DNA of 64,000 nt from DASSJT01 sp963715025 (GCA_963715025.1 CAVQQQ010000010.1:62001-126000); one strand, 5' to 3'; positions 1 through 8,478 are shown, counted from the stretch's first letter. Notes: generated by a model not told the origin, from the sequence alone. A program made the numbers and translations.

Positions 1-833
1 CGGCGACCGGTCGCCGGATCGGTGAGCTCGGCCAGCTCAGTGAGCACGTCCGCCATCTCGTTGCCGCGCTCCCCGCACCCGACGTACACGATGACGTGGG
101 CGGCGCACCACTTCGCGATCTGCTGGAGCAGCATCGTCTTCCCGGTGCCGAAGCCGCCCGGCACGGCAACGGTGCTGCCGCGCGCCACGGGGAAGACCGC
201 GTCGATGACGCGCTGTCCGGTGAGCAGCGGCTCGACGGCCTCATGACGCTCCCGCACCGGCCGCGGCCGACGAACCGGCCAGTCCACCACAGGCGAGATC
301 GGCAGGCCACCGACCCTGGCCACGGGGTCTGTGGCCGAGTGCCTTCCGGCGGGCGCAAGCCACTCGACGGCTCCAGAGACGCCGGGCGGCACCAGCACCC
401 GGTGCTCGACGAGGAGGGGACTCGGGATGGTGCCGAGCAGCATGCCCTCATCGACGGTGTCGCCCAGCGCGGCTCCTGGCGCCCACTCGACGACGGATTC
501 CGCGTGGCCGAGGGACCCTCCAGGAGCAAGCCACACCGGCGCGCTGGACAGGGGCCGCAGCAGGCCGTCGAACACACCGCCAAGCAGGTGCGGCCCGAGG
601 CGCGCCGAGAGCGGCCGGCCGAGCGCGGTCACAGCGTCCCCGGCGCGCAGACCGCCCGTGTACTCGTAGGCCTGGGCGGTGACGGTGGTGCCGCGGATCG
701 CCACCACCTCGCCGGAAAGCCCCTCCGGACCAAGCGAGACCATCTCGGACATGGCCACGCCCCGGAGCCCCTCGACCTCCACGAGGGGCCCACTCACCCG
801 GACGACGCGGGCTGGGCTCAGCCGGTGCTCCAC
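1..833 (-). CDS. atpA: V/A-type ATPase catalytic subunit A, N-terminal part (runs off left edge)
   Basis: Catalytic A subunit of a rotary V/A-type ATPase, which binds and hydrolyses or makes ATP in the cytoplasmic head. Only the N-terminal ~277 codons are present. The beta-barrel start (VRVSGPLVEVEGLRG) is followed by the A-type non-homologous insert and then the P-loop GGFGTGKT at about residues 226-233, with QQIAKWCAAH behind it. GTG at 831-833 is chosen because it overlaps the end of subunit E by 16 nt and gives the usual short lead-in; a later GTG within the barrel is less likely. It is the last visible gene of the ATPase operon, and subunits B and D would be expected beyond position 1. 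Family assignment is firm from the P-loop context and the neighbours. Confidence 0.9.
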   Translation of the reverse strand, partial: MEHRLSPARVVRVSGPLVEVEGLRGVAMSEMVSLGPEGLSGEVVAIRGTTVTAQAYEYTGGLRAGDAVTALGRPLSARLGPHLLGGVFDGLLRPLSSAPVWLAPGGSLGHAESVVEWAPGAALGDTVDEGMLLGTIPSPLLVEHRVLVPPGVSGAVEWLAPAGRHSATDPVARVGGLPISPVVDWPVRRPRPVRERHEAVEPLLTGQRVIDAVFPVARGSTVAVPGGFGTGKTMLLQQIAKWCAAHVIVYVGCGERGNEMADVLTELAELTDPATGR

Positions 834-1333
834 AGATCCTCCAGGTCAAGTCCGCCCACCGCACTGTCGGCCAGAGCCGCGACCGAGGCGTCGATGGTCC
901 GCCCGTCCGCCGTCCGGGCCAGCAGGCCGCCGTCGGGGGTCTCGGTGACGTCTGCGACACCGCCCAGCCGGCGTCGTAGGCCAGCTTCGAGGCGCTCTCG
1001 GCTCCCGGGCCGGTCCAAGACCTCGAGGACGGTATGCCGCGCCTGACGGACCAGGTCGTCGTAGACGGCCCGCTGGGCGGCCAGCAAGGCGGTGCGAGCG
1101 GCACGGCGCGCCGCTGCCCGTTCCGCGGCCAGCACGTCGGCACCGTCAGCCTCCCCCTGGCGCCGCGCCTCGGACAGCAGCGCATGCACGTGCGCCTGGG
1201 CATCGCCGAGGGCAGCCTCGCCCTCGGCCTGCGCGGCATCGACCAGGGCCTCGGCCTGCGCCCGCGAGCGGGCGACCAGCGCCGCCTGGAGCGGCGCGAG
1301 GCCCAAGGTAGTGCTGGCCGTGGCGACCGTCAT
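818..1333 (-). CDS. atpE: V/A-type ATPase subunit E (peripheral stalk)
   Basis: A 171-residue Ala/Glu/Arg-rich protein with a long helical N-terminal half (QAEALVDAAQAEGEAALGDA and on) and a compact C-terminal domain. This is the architecture of subunit E, which pairs with the G/H stalk to hold the catalytic head stationary. ATG at 1331-1333 overlaps the stop of subunit F (ATGA), so translation is coupled. The open frame extends 37 codons further upstream, but that part has no coding character. Assignment rests on operon position and helical composition more than on motifs, because subunit E is poorly conserved. Confidence 0.75.
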   Translation of the reverse strand: MTVATASTTLGLAPLQAALVARSRAQAEALVDAAQAEGEAALGDAQAHVHALLSEARRQGEADGADVLAAERAAARRAARTALLAAQRAVYDDLVRQARHTVLEVLDRPGSRERLEAGLRRRLGGVADVTETPDGGLLARTADGRTIDASVAALADSAVGGLDLEDLWSTG

Positions 1334-1578
1334 GGGGGCATCACCACCGTCAGGGGAGCGGAAGGGCGCGAGCGGTCCTCCCCGAGAGCTTCCGCGGCGG
1401 CGGCCGTAAGGATGATGACCGCGGCATCCGACAGCTCGGACCAACCCTGGCGGACCTCGTCGGCACCGTCGGCGGGGATCACGCGGACGCCGGCCAGCGC
1501 GAACCCGGCCACGGCCTGCTCCTCGCCCAGCGCCACGATGGCGCGTCCTGGGCCCGCACCCCTCCGCACGGCGCTCAC
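1330..1578 (-). CDS. atpF: V/A-type ATPase subunit F (central stalk)
   Basis: An 82-residue protein with the alternating beta/alpha pattern of V-type subunit F: AIVALGEEQAVAGFALAGV, then an AAVIILTAAAAEAL segment. F binds the rotor shaft (subunit D) and modulates coupling. It is somewhat shorter than the usual ~100 residues. The GTG start at 1576-1578 overlaps the stop of subunit K (GTGA), and its own stop overlaps the ATG of E, so K-F-E is a chain of 4-nt overlaps. A long open frame covers this region and continues upstream to 3333, but the upstream part is only a shadow of K and I. Confidence 0.75.
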   Translation of the reverse strand: MSAVRRGAGPGRAIVALGEEQAVAGFALAGVRVIPADGADEVRQGWSELSDAAVIILTAAAAEALGEDRSRPSAPLTVVMPP

Positions 1579-2117
1579 GCCTTGCCGATCAGGATGATCG
1601 AGACGATCAGTCCGTAGATCGCGATGCCCTCGGCCAGGCCGACGATCACCATGGCGCGGCCGAAGAGCTCGGGACGCTCGCTCATGGCCGCGAGGGCCGC
1701 GGAGCCGGTGTAGGCCACGGCGATGGCCGCGCCGATCGACGAGCCGGCGACGGCGATCGCGGCGCCAAGCAGCGCGGAGCCGTTGGCCGTGGCTGCTGCC
1801 GCGGCAGCCACCGTGGCGACCGAACTGCCGGGGACGACCGCCGCGGCGGACTGGTCGGCCGTGAGGACCATCAGGACCAGCACGGTCGCGCCCAGTGCGA
1901 TCAGCCCGCTGGCAGCGAGCGCCCACCGCACCGGAACGCCTCGCCTTGGGGCATCGCCGGCTCCCACGGCAGCGATGGACGGCTGAGCAGGGCCCGCCCC
2001 GGCGGGAGTGCCAGCTCGCTGGATCGCACCCGGGCCGCGCGCCCGGCCATGGGCCACGGCAAAGGCCAGGGCAGCCGCGGCTCCTGCCAAGGGAAGGGCA
2101 ATCAGCCAGGTCAGCAT
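1575..2117 (-). CDS. atpK: V/A-type ATPase proteolipid subunit K (c-ring), N-terminally extended
   Basis: Membrane rotor ring subunit. The C-terminal ~70 residues form one classic hairpin: Gly/Ala-rich helix 1 (GSSIGAAIAVAYTG), a polar loop (SERPELFGRA), and helix 2 with the ion-binding glutamate in GLAEGIAIYG. Helix 1 lacks the glutamine ligands seen in sodium-type rings, so proton coupling is the simpler guess. The protein is 180 residues, not ~80-100, because about 110 residues precede the hairpin, with two further hydrophobic stretches near 1-25 and 65-90 joined by a Pro/Gly/Arg linker. AGGAGG lies 5 nt before the ATG. The stop of subunit I overlaps this ribosome-binding site. Confidence 0.88.
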   Translation of the reverse strand: MLTWLIALPLAGAAAALAFAVAHGRARGPGAIQRAGTPAGAGPAQPSIAAVGAGDAPRRGVPVRWALAASGLIALGATVLVLMVLTADQSAAAVVPGSSVATVAAAAAATANGSALLGAAIAVAGSSIGAAIAVAYTGSAALAAMSERPELFGRAMVIVGLAEGIAIYGLIVSIILIGKA

Positions 2118-2126
2118 GGGACCTCC

Positions 2127-3575
2127 TCAGGGTCGTGCGCTCGGGTCGAATGGGTCCATCACGTGGGTGTCGCGCGGAGTGCGGTCGATCGGCAGGTGCC
2201 ACGGCCGGAAGGGCAGGCCTTCGCCCTCGAAGACCCGGGAGAAGAGCTCGTAGTACTCCAGCCGGAGGGCCTGAATGGCGGCGACGAGTCCTTCGAGCGC
2301 GAAGGACAAGGCGTTGCCGACCAGAAACACCACCACGGCGGCCGCCATGACAAGCCCGCCGCGCGACCACAGTCCGGTGGTGGCCTCCCAGACGACGGCT
2401 CCGAGGGCAGCGTGGGTGAGCCCGAAGGCGGCCAGACGCGCAAAGCTGACCAGGTTCGCCCCCAGTCGCACGACGAGGTCGAACAGCTCGATGCCGGCCT
2501 GGGCCCGGCCCGCCCCGCCGCCGCCCGCGGCGGCGGCCAGACCGGCATACGACGCCGTCAGGCCGGCCGCAGCCAGGAGTGCACCGAGCCAGGCCAGCCA
2601 GGTGAGGTGGGCGTAGATGCCGCCGGCCACACCGCCGAGCCCGAGGAAGAGCGTGGCACCGGCCAGGCCCGAGGGCGCGTAGATCGCGCGGCGCCAGCCA
2701 CCCTCGCGGAAGCGGTTCACCGTGCCGAGCGCGTAGGCACCGGCAAGGAGCACGGCTCCCACGGCAATGCCCGCGACGAGCAGCTGCACCGGGCTCTCCA
2801 GAGGGTCGAGCCACAACACCGGGATGACGCCGGTGGGTCCGAAGAACTCGCCGTAGAGCGCCCCGAAGATCATGCTCGCGACACCGGCGCCGAGAAGGAA
2901 CAGCCAGACGGGTCGCAGCCGCTCCAGCCGCCCCCACCATGCGAGACGGACGGCGACTGCGGCGAGGACCAGCAGCGCCCCGTGGCCGACGTCGGCGAAC
3001 ATCATGCCGAACATCACGACGTAGGCCAGGCCGGCGACCAGCGATGGGTTGACGTCGGCGTACGGGATGGTCGCATACGTCTCGACCAGTGGTGCGAACT
3101 CCCGGGCGGCGCCGCTCTGGGAGAGCAGGGTCGGGGGCTGCGAGCCCGGCGGCCTGGGCAGGGGCACCACCGCACCGCCGTTGGGCTCGAGCCGCTGGGC
3201 GAGGTCGGGCAGGCGCTCGGACGGCATCCAGCCGACCAGGCCGGCGACGCTCCCGCGGGTCAGTGCCTGCTGGGCTCGCCGGTCGAGCTCGGCCTCGCCC
3301 GCGATCAGGTCGACCCGGCCGATGCGCTCGCACTCGTCAAGGTCAGGCGTGGACGGGGACAGGGCCGGGCTGAGGTCGGCGCCAGGGTGCAGTCGAAGCA
3401 GTCGCGCCCCCGCGCTCCCCCGAGCCGCCCCCGCCTCGAGGTCAGGGCCCGGATCGTCGAGCTGCACCGTGCCCGCGTCGGCTGTCGCCGCCAGCACTTC
3501 CCTCAGCGTGCCGCTGGGCGCCAGCAACGCCACCCGCTCCATGCCGACCGGCTCGAGGGCCTCACGCCACCGCAT
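2127..3575 (-). CDS. atpI: V/A-type ATPase membrane stator subunit I
   Basis: Counterpart of eukaryotic subunit a; it carries the ion half-channels beside the K ring. The 482-residue protein has a soluble N-terminal half (MERVALLAPSGTLREVL near the start) and a C-terminal half of about seven to eight membrane helices, including the GMMFADVGHG loop-helix and FARLAAFGLTHAALG typical of this family. ATG at 3573-3575 overlaps the end of subunit C by 14 nt. A second ATG at 3540-3542 begins MERVALLAP and is an alternative start. It is shorter than the usual ~600-650 residues, with the shortening in the soluble half. Confidence 0.88.
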   Translation of the reverse strand: MRWREALEPVGMERVALLAPSGTLREVLAATADAGTVQLDDPGPDLEAGAARGSAGARLLRLHPGADLSPALSPSTPDLDECERIGRVDLIAGEAELDRRAQQALTRGSVAGLVGWMPSERLPDLAQRLEPNGGAVVPLPRPPGSQPPTLLSQSGAAREFAPLVETYATIPYADVNPSLVAGLAYVVMFGMMFADVGHGALLVLAAVAVRLAWWGRLERLRPVWLFLLGAGVASMIFGALYGEFFGPTGVIPVLWLDPLESPVQLLVAGIAVGAVLLAGAYALGTVNRFREGGWRRAIYAPSGLAGATLFLGLGGVAGGIYAHLTWLAWLGALLAAAGLTASYAGLAAAAGGGGAGRAQAGIELFDLVVRLGANLVSFARLAAFGLTHAALGAVVWEATTGLWSRGGLVMAAAVVVFLVGNALSFALEGLVAAIQALRLEYYELFSRVFEGEGLPFRPWHLPIDRTPRDTHVMDPFDPSARP

Positions 3576-4485
3576 CGAAGTCCTCCGGGAGCATGCCGCC
3601 ACGGGAGGCGAGCTCCAACGCCGCGCGGACGCGCCACGCGTCGGCGGCCAGAGTCGCAGCCGCGCCGATGATGGGCTGCCGGCCGGCAGTCGCTCGGCGG
3701 ACCATGGCCAGCCCCTCCCGCTCCACGTGCGCCCACCACCGTGCCTCGGCCCGCCACAGGTCAGTGGGATGTGCGACGTCCGAGAGCGCCCACTGAGCCG
3801 GGGCTGGGAGGGCGGCGACGAAGTCGGGGAGACCGCTGGCACCGACAGCCGCTGGACCGAGCACGCGAAGTGCGGCTGTGCGACATCCCGGAGGAAGCTC
3901 GCGCGGTGCGGGAACCAGCTCGCGCGCCACGAGGAGGGCGAACGCCCCGGCTGCCCAGGCCGCAGCCTCGGGTACGGCGGCCATCACGCGGTCGGCGAGC
4001 GCCGCTCGCATCGAGAGGCCAACGGCCCGCGGTGACTCCGCACCCGGGTCGCCCCACGCCGAGGTGGCCAGCACCGCCCGGACGTCCGTGGCACTCGAGG
4101 TCTGCTGCAGGCGCGGCCACGCGGTGGCCAGTCCCCCGAGCCGGTAGGGCGGAGGCGCCTCCTCTCCGGAGAGCCGGCGCAGGTGGTCGAGGGTGTTGAA
4201 CACCTCGAGCCCGGCGATCAGGACGCGCAGGATGCCGACTCCCTCTCTTGGAGACCAGCCGGCGAGGACCCTCAGGTTCCACGCGGTCGTGTCGACGACG
4301 GCTCGCTGGGCCTCGGCGAGTGGCTGCCCGGCGCGAACGTCGTGACCGTACGTAGAGCGTGCGAGCACGCTCACGGCGTCGTCGAGCGACGGGCTCGAGG
4401 CCAGTCGGCGCGTGCCGTCTCGTCCGAGCCGGCGGCTGGTCATCGCCCGGGCCCGCACGCTCACCGCCACCCAGCCGGCGGTCAT
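3562..4485 (-). CDS. atpC: V/A-type ATPase subunit C (rotor-top, subunit-d-like)
   Basis: A 307-residue, largely helical protein containing VRARAMTSRRLG near the N-terminus and several repeated helical segments, as expected for the V-type C/d subunit that sits on the proteolipid ring and connects it to the central stalk. Its ATG (4483-4485) overlaps the stop of the preceding stalk gene (ATGA), and its end overlaps the start of subunit I. Sequence identity in this family is low, so the call relies on size, helical character, the SRRLG-type N-terminal segment and operon position. Confidence 0.78.
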   Translation of the reverse strand: MTAGWVAVSVRARAMTSRRLGRDGTRRLASSPSLDDAVSVLARSTYGHDVRAGQPLAEAQRAVVDTTAWNLRVLAGWSPREGVGILRVLIAGLEVFNTLDHLRRLSGEEAPPPYRLGGLATAWPRLQQTSSATDVRAVLATSAWGDPGAESPRAVGLSMRAALADRVMAAVPEAAAWAAGAFALLVARELVPAPRELPPGCRTAALRVLGPAAVGASGLPDFVAALPAPAQWALSDVAHPTDLWRAEARWWAHVEREGLAMVRRATAGRQPIIGAAATLAADAWRVRAALELASRGGMLPEDFDAVA

Positions 4486-4976
4486 GGCGGACCCACCCGC
4501 CGGTCGCCGCGGGCCCTGCTTCCACCCCGCGTCGCACGGTCCGCTCCGTCCTCCTCGAACATCGAGCGCACGACCAGCTCCACGCGGGCGAGATATTCCG
4601 GCACTCGCGCCCGCGCCCGCTGCGTCAGGTCCGCCGCACCCCGATCGCCCGCTTCCCGAACAGCTGACGTCCCGGCCCGGCCCGCCTCGCGGGTCGCCGT
4701 GGCCGAGGCAGCGCGCTCGGACTCGGCGTGCGCCTCTGCCCCGGCCACCAGGGCACGCACCCGCTCCTGGTCGCGGCGTCGGATGTCCTCCGCCCGGCGA
4801 CGGCCCTCCGCGAGGATGGTGGCGCACTCCTCCTCGGTGGCGGCGAGGCGGCCGAAGACCGGATCCAGCTCGGCCGCGAGCTTGGCCGTCCGGTCAACCG
4901 GGACACCGGCAGCCGTCGCCGCGCCAGGTGCCCCTGACGGCCGAAAGCGGTAGAGGAGGTCGCGCACCCGTGGCAC
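4482..4976 (-). CDS. V/A-type ATPase peripheral-stalk subunit (G/H-like coiled coil)
   Basis: First gene of the ATPase operon. A ~164-residue, strongly charged protein with a long predicted coiled coil (EEECATILAEGRRRAEDIRR and on), matching the G/H stalk subunits that pair with E. Two GTG codons compete for the start. The one at 4980-4982 sits only 2 nt after AGGAGG. The one at 4974-4976 sits 8 nt after it and is preferred here. The C-terminal ~20 residues are rich in Arg and Gly and look disordered. It could also be a fusion-type or F-type b-like stalk subunit; the position makes G/H most likely. Confidence 0.68.
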   Translation of the reverse strand: MPRVRDLLYRFRPSGAPGAATAAGVPVDRTAKLAAELDPVFGRLAATEEECATILAEGRRRAEDIRRRDQERVRALVAGAEAHAESERAASATATREAGRAGTSAVREAGDRGAADLTQRARARVPEYLARVELVVRSMFEEDGADRATRGGSRARGDRRVGPP

Positions 4977-5039
4977 CGACACCGCCTCCTCTCCACGGCG
5001 GGACCGCTGCGGAGGACGCGCGACGCCCCGCTCAGCCTG

Positions 5040-5068
5040 ACTCTAGGTGCACGGATGGCACGGATCAG
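5040..5068 (-). promoter_or_regulatory. Putative promoter of the V/A-ATPase operon
   Basis: On the minus strand, CTGATC (5063-5068) and TAGAGT (5040-5045) are separated by 17 bp. TAGAGT fits the actinobacterial -10 pattern TAnnnT. Transcription would start near 5033, leaving a leader of about 55 nt before the GTG at 4976. Read from the sequence only; there are no expression data. Confidence 0.45.
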
Positions 5069-5086
5069 GGGCCATTGGTCCCCCGG

Positions 5087-6361
5087 CTACGGCGTCGGGT
5101 GGCGGGCGTCGTAGCGTGCGAAACCCGGCTGCAGGCGGGCCAGCCCCGCGATGGCGGCGACGCACAGGAGCCCGCCGATCAGCGCGGTGCGCCCCTCCCC
5201 CACGATGGTGGTAGCGAGACCGCCGACCAGCTCCCCGATCCTCGGACCGCCCGCCACGACGACGATGAACACGCCCTGCAGCCGCCCGCGCAGGTGGTCG
5301 GGCGTGGCGGCCTGCAGGATGGTCGTGCGGAAAACAGCGGACACCGAGTCGGCCGCGCCGGCGACGGCCATCGACGCCAGGCCGGCCCACAGCGCCGCGG
5401 TGCGCGAGAGCACCCCCCCGGCGGCCAGCATCGCGACCCCGAACCCTGAGATGGCGAAGCCCCAGCCGACGACGCTCACCAGGATCGCCAGGCCCTGCCG
5501 CCGCACCTGCCCGAGCGGGCCGGAGAAGAACATCGCCACGATCCCGCCCACGGCCGCAGCGGCAGCGAGCGCACCCACGGTCTTCGCGCCGCCGCCGAAG
5601 ATCACCGCCCCCGCCGCCGGAAACAGCACGCGGGGCTGCGCGAGCAGCATGGCGGCGATGTCGGCGACGAACGTCATGCGCACGTTGGGCCGGGTCGCGA
5701 GGAACCGGAAGCCGTCAAGCACCGAGCGCAGACCCGGCCGCGACGCCGCGAGGTCGGCGTGCGGCTCGGGCGGCAGCGCCGGCAGCCGGGCCAGCCCCCA
5801 CAAGGCCGCCGTGGTGATCACCGCGTCGAGCGTGTACGCCGCCTTGAAACCGCCCCAGTCGACGAGCACACCCGCGAGGAGCGGGCCGATGGTCATGGAG
5901 GTGTTCATGGCGAACACGGTCAGCGCGTTGGCGGCCGGCAGCTGGTCGGTGGGCAGGATGCGGGGGTAGATCGAGCTGCGGGCCGGCGAGGACACGGCGT
6001 AGGCGCCGCTCCAGAGCGCGACGAGCGCGTAGAGGACGCCAACGTGCGTGTTGCCCAGCCAGGCCTGAACGGCGCACAGGATGCTCGTCGAGAAGGCGAT
6101 GGACTGGGCGACCAGCGCAACCCGCCGGCGGTCGTGGTGGTCGATGAGGGAGCCCCCGTACAGGCCCAGCGCCACGAGGGGCACCAGCGCGAACAGCCCG
6201 ACGAGCCCGACGGCGGCGGTGGACCCGGTCAGCGCGTAGACCTGGAGGCCGATGGCCACCACCGCCATCTGGGAGCCGACGTTGGAGAGCGTGAAGCCGG
6301 CATACAGACGTCGGTATGCCGGGTGGGCACGGAGGGGAGTCAGGTCGAGCAGGAGGGCCAT
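5087..6361 (-). CDS. MFS exporter (EntS/MFS_3-like)
   Basis: A 424-residue major facilitator permease with about 12 hydrophobic segments. The DHHDRRRVAL loop after helix 2 corresponds to the MFS A-motif region, and the C-terminal half has the DHLRGRLQG loop typical of the enterobactin-exporter-like MFS_3 group. The ATG at 6359-6361 begins MALLLDLTPLRAHPAYRRLY; the open frame upstream is the antisense shadow of the next gene. The gene starts 4 nt after the stop of the pentapeptide-repeat gene, so it is in one transcription unit with it, the DHA2 exporter and PadR. Substrate unknown. Confidence 0.85.
   Translation of the reverse strand: MALLLDLTPLRAHPAYRRLYAGFTLSNVGSQMAVVAIGLQVYALTGSTAAVGLVGLFALVPLVALGLYGGSLIDHHDRRRVALVAQSIAFSTSILCAVQAWLGNTHVGVLYALVALWSGAYAVSSPARSSIYPRILPTDQLPAANALTVFAMNTSMTIGPLLAGVLVDWGGFKAAYTLDAVITTAALWGLARLPALPPEPHADLAASRPGLRSVLDGFRFLATRPNVRMTFVADIAAMLLAQPRVLFPAAGAVIFGGGAKTVGALAAAAAVGGIVAMFFSGPLGQVRRQGLAILVSVVGWGFAISGFGVAMLAAGGVLSRTAALWAGLASMAVAGAADSVSAVFRTTILQAATPDHLRGRLQGVFIVVVAGGPRIGELVGGLATTIVGEGRTALIGGLLCVAAIAGLARLQPGFARYDARHPTP
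6298..6322. repeat. Inverted pair of the window-wide octamer inside an MFS gene
   Basis: CCGGCATAC and GTATGCCGG face each other across 8 bases (agacgtcg), forming a perfect 9-bp inverted repeat. It lies in the 5' end of the MFS coding sequence, where the two words encode Ala-Tyr and Tyr-Ala. Both arms contain the octamer that recurs across the window. Confidence 0.85.
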
Positions 6362-6365
6362 GCGG

Positions 6366-6959
6366 TCAGTCCGTGACCGTGATCCCGAGCTGGGCGGCGA
6401 GGGCGGGGGCGAGGTCCAGGAGCTGGAGCCTTGAGATCGTGGCGCCCCGCAGCGAGGGGATGCCCTGTGGCGCAATGAGGTCGGCGCCCGCGAGGCCGAC
6501 GCCCGACAGGGCGGCCTGGGTGAAGTCGGGCGAGACCAGCCGGCACCCGTCGAAGGTGACGTCCTTCATCTCCGCACCGCCGAAGTCCGGCTCGATCAGC
6601 ACGCAGTCCTCGAAGACCACCTCCCGCAGCCGGGCCCCCCGTGCATTGAGGAACTCGACCTTTCCGCCGATCACCCGCACCCGCCGCCATACCGCCCCAT
6701 AGAGCGCCACCGCGCCCAGGCGCGGGCTGTCGAGCGTGCAGTCGAGCCACTCGCTGTTGGCGAGGTCCAGCCCGGTGCCCCGGACTGCGCGGAGCCGGGA
6801 GTCGGTGAACCTTGCCCCGCCGAGCCTGGCCCCCGAGAGGTCGGCGTCCTCCACCACGCACTCGATGAGCCGCGCGTCGATGCCATCGGCTCCGCTCAGG
6901 TCGCCGGAAAGGGTGACCCCGTCGAGCAGCGCGCCCGGACCCAGCCGGGGCTCAGACAT
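6366..6959 (-). CDS. Pentapeptide-repeat protein
   Basis: A 197-residue protein built of A(D/N)LSG-like pentapeptide coils: DADLSGARLGGARF near residues 40-50, DLANSEW, ARLREVVFEDC, PDFGGAEMKDVTFDGC, LSGVGLAGADL. Such proteins fold into right-handed quadrilateral beta-helices; some protect DNA gyrase, most have no known role. No signal peptide or membrane segment. The ATG (6957-6959) overlaps the end of the DHA2 exporter by 8 nt, so it is cotranslated with drug-exporter genes. That leaves gyrase protection as a possibility but does not establish it. Confidence 0.85.
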   Translation of the reverse strand: MSEPRLGPGALLDGVTLSGDLSGADGIDARLIECVVEDADLSGARLGGARFTDSRLRAVRGTGLDLANSEWLDCTLDSPRLGAVALYGAVWRRVRVIGGKVEFLNARGARLREVVFEDCVLIEPDFGGAEMKDVTFDGCRLVSPDFTQAALSGVGLAGADLIAPQGIPSLRGATISRLQLLDLAPALAAQLGITVTD

Positions 6960-8478
6960 CGATCGACTCGCGCGCGCCCTCGGACCTGGGAGCGGCGCCC
7001 GCCGGCGCGGTTGGCGAGGCGAAGAACAGCGCCGCCACGACGGCGATGAGGATCACCGCGGCGGGGAGCAGGAGGGCCTGCCCCATGGCGGTGCTGAACC
7101 CCTCGTGCAGTGGTGCGGGCAGGCCGGAACCGATGGCCGCCTCGCTTCCACGCGGCTGGCCGGCGGCCTGGGGGAGGTTGGCGCTGATGCGAGCCTCGAT
7201 GAACGCGGCGATGGCAGCAGAGCCCAGGACGGCACCGACCTGCCGCGTGGTGTTGTAGACCCCCGCGCCTGCCCCCGCCTGCCGAGGCGGCAGGTTGCGC
7301 GTGGCCGTGATGGACAGGGGGCCCCACATTCCGGCGTTGGCCAGGCCGAGGACTGCCGCGGGAAGGAGCAGCTGCCAGATCGGGGTGTCAGGGTGGAGCA
7401 GGAAGGCGTACCAGGTCAAAGCCACCGCGCACAGGAACAGGCCGCTGACGGCCAGGATGCGCGGGTTGCGCGTCTGGATGTAGCGCCCCATGAGGGGTGC
7501 GAGAAACGCCGAGAACACGGCCATCGGGACCAGCATCAGGGCGGACTGGGTCGGGGTCATGCCGCGGACTCCCTGGAAGTAGAGGATCAGCGGGATGCCC
7601 ATAGCGGTGATGGTGAAGCCGACCGCGGAGATCGCGAGGTTGGCGAGTGAGAAGTTGCGGTCTCGGAAGAGCCCGAGCGGGAGCAGCGGCTCGCGGCGCA
7701 CGCGGGACTGCCACCACGTGAACACGGCGAGCACCAGGAGACCGGCGCCGATGAGCCGCCACACGGTGATCGCACCCGTGATCGTGCCCCAGTTGTAGGT
7801 CTCCCCCTCCTGGATTCCGAAGACGACCAGGAACATCCCGACCGCGGACAGGACCACACCGACGATGTCGAAGGAGTGCTGGTGGGTCTCCAGCGTCGGC
7901 ACCAGCCGCGTGGCCAGGACCAGGCCGACCAAGCCGACCGGAACATTGATGAAGAAGATCCACTCCCAGCCGACGGTGTCGGTCAGCACACCGCCGAGAA
8001 TCGGCCCGACCAGTGTCGCGACACCTGCGACGGAGCCCCACAGGCCCAGCGCGGCGCCGCGCTTCTGTGGCGGGAACATCCGGGTGATCACGGCCATGGT
8101 CTGGGGGGTCATCAGGGCAGCCCCGAGCCCCTGGAACACCCGTGCCGTGATCAGCATGCCGATCGAGGTGGACAGTCCGCACCACGCCGAGGCTGCCGTG
8201 AACAGCACCAGCCCGGCAAGGTAGATGCGCTTGGGACCGAGGCGGTCGCCGAGCCGCCCGGTGATGAGGATGGGCACGGCATACGCCAGGAGGTAGGCGC
8301 TGGTCACCCAGATCACGCCGTTGATGTCGGTGTCCAGGCCGCCCATGATGCTGGGCATGGCGACGGTGACGATCGTCGAGTCGACCAGGATCATGAAGAA
8401 GCCGATGACGAGGGCCCACAGAGCGGGCCAGGGCTTCTTGCCTCCGGTCTCGAACACGAACTCGGTTGGTGCAGTCAT
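6952..8478 (-). CDS. DHA2-family (EmrB/QacA-type) drug:proton antiporter
   Basis: A 508-residue membrane permease with about 14 hydrophobic segments. Motifs include LVDSTIVTVAMPSI in helix 1 (DHA2 motif D1), GRLGDRLGPKRIYL after helix 2 (motif A), and GWEWIFFINVPVG after helix 5 (motif C region of 14-TMS exporters). It probably exports hydrophobic toxicants by proton exchange. ATG at 8476-8478 is chosen because MTAPTEFVFE leads directly into helix 1 and the open frame upstream is an antisense shadow. The gene lies 71 nt downstream of a PadR-type repressor gene, the usual regulator of such pumps. Confidence 0.9.
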   Translation of the reverse strand: MTAPTEFVFETGGKKPWPALWALVIGFFMILVDSTIVTVAMPSIMGGLDTDINGVIWVTSAYLLAYAVPILITGRLGDRLGPKRIYLAGLVLFTAASAWCGLSTSIGMLITARVFQGLGAALMTPQTMAVITRMFPPQKRGAALGLWGSVAGVATLVGPILGGVLTDTVGWEWIFFINVPVGLVGLVLATRLVPTLETHQHSFDIVGVVLSAVGMFLVVFGIQEGETYNWGTITGAITVWRLIGAGLLVLAVFTWWQSRVRREPLLPLGLFRDRNFSLANLAISAVGFTITAMGIPLILYFQGVRGMTPTQSALMLVPMAVFSAFLAPLMGRYIQTRNPRILAVSGLFLCAVALTWYAFLLHPDTPIWQLLLPAAVLGLANAGMWGPLSITATRNLPPRQAGAGAGVYNTTRQVGAVLGSAAIAAFIEARISANLPQAAGQPRGSEAAIGSGLPAPLHEGFSTAMGQALLLPAAVILIAVVAALFFASPTAPAGAAPRSEGARESIDV

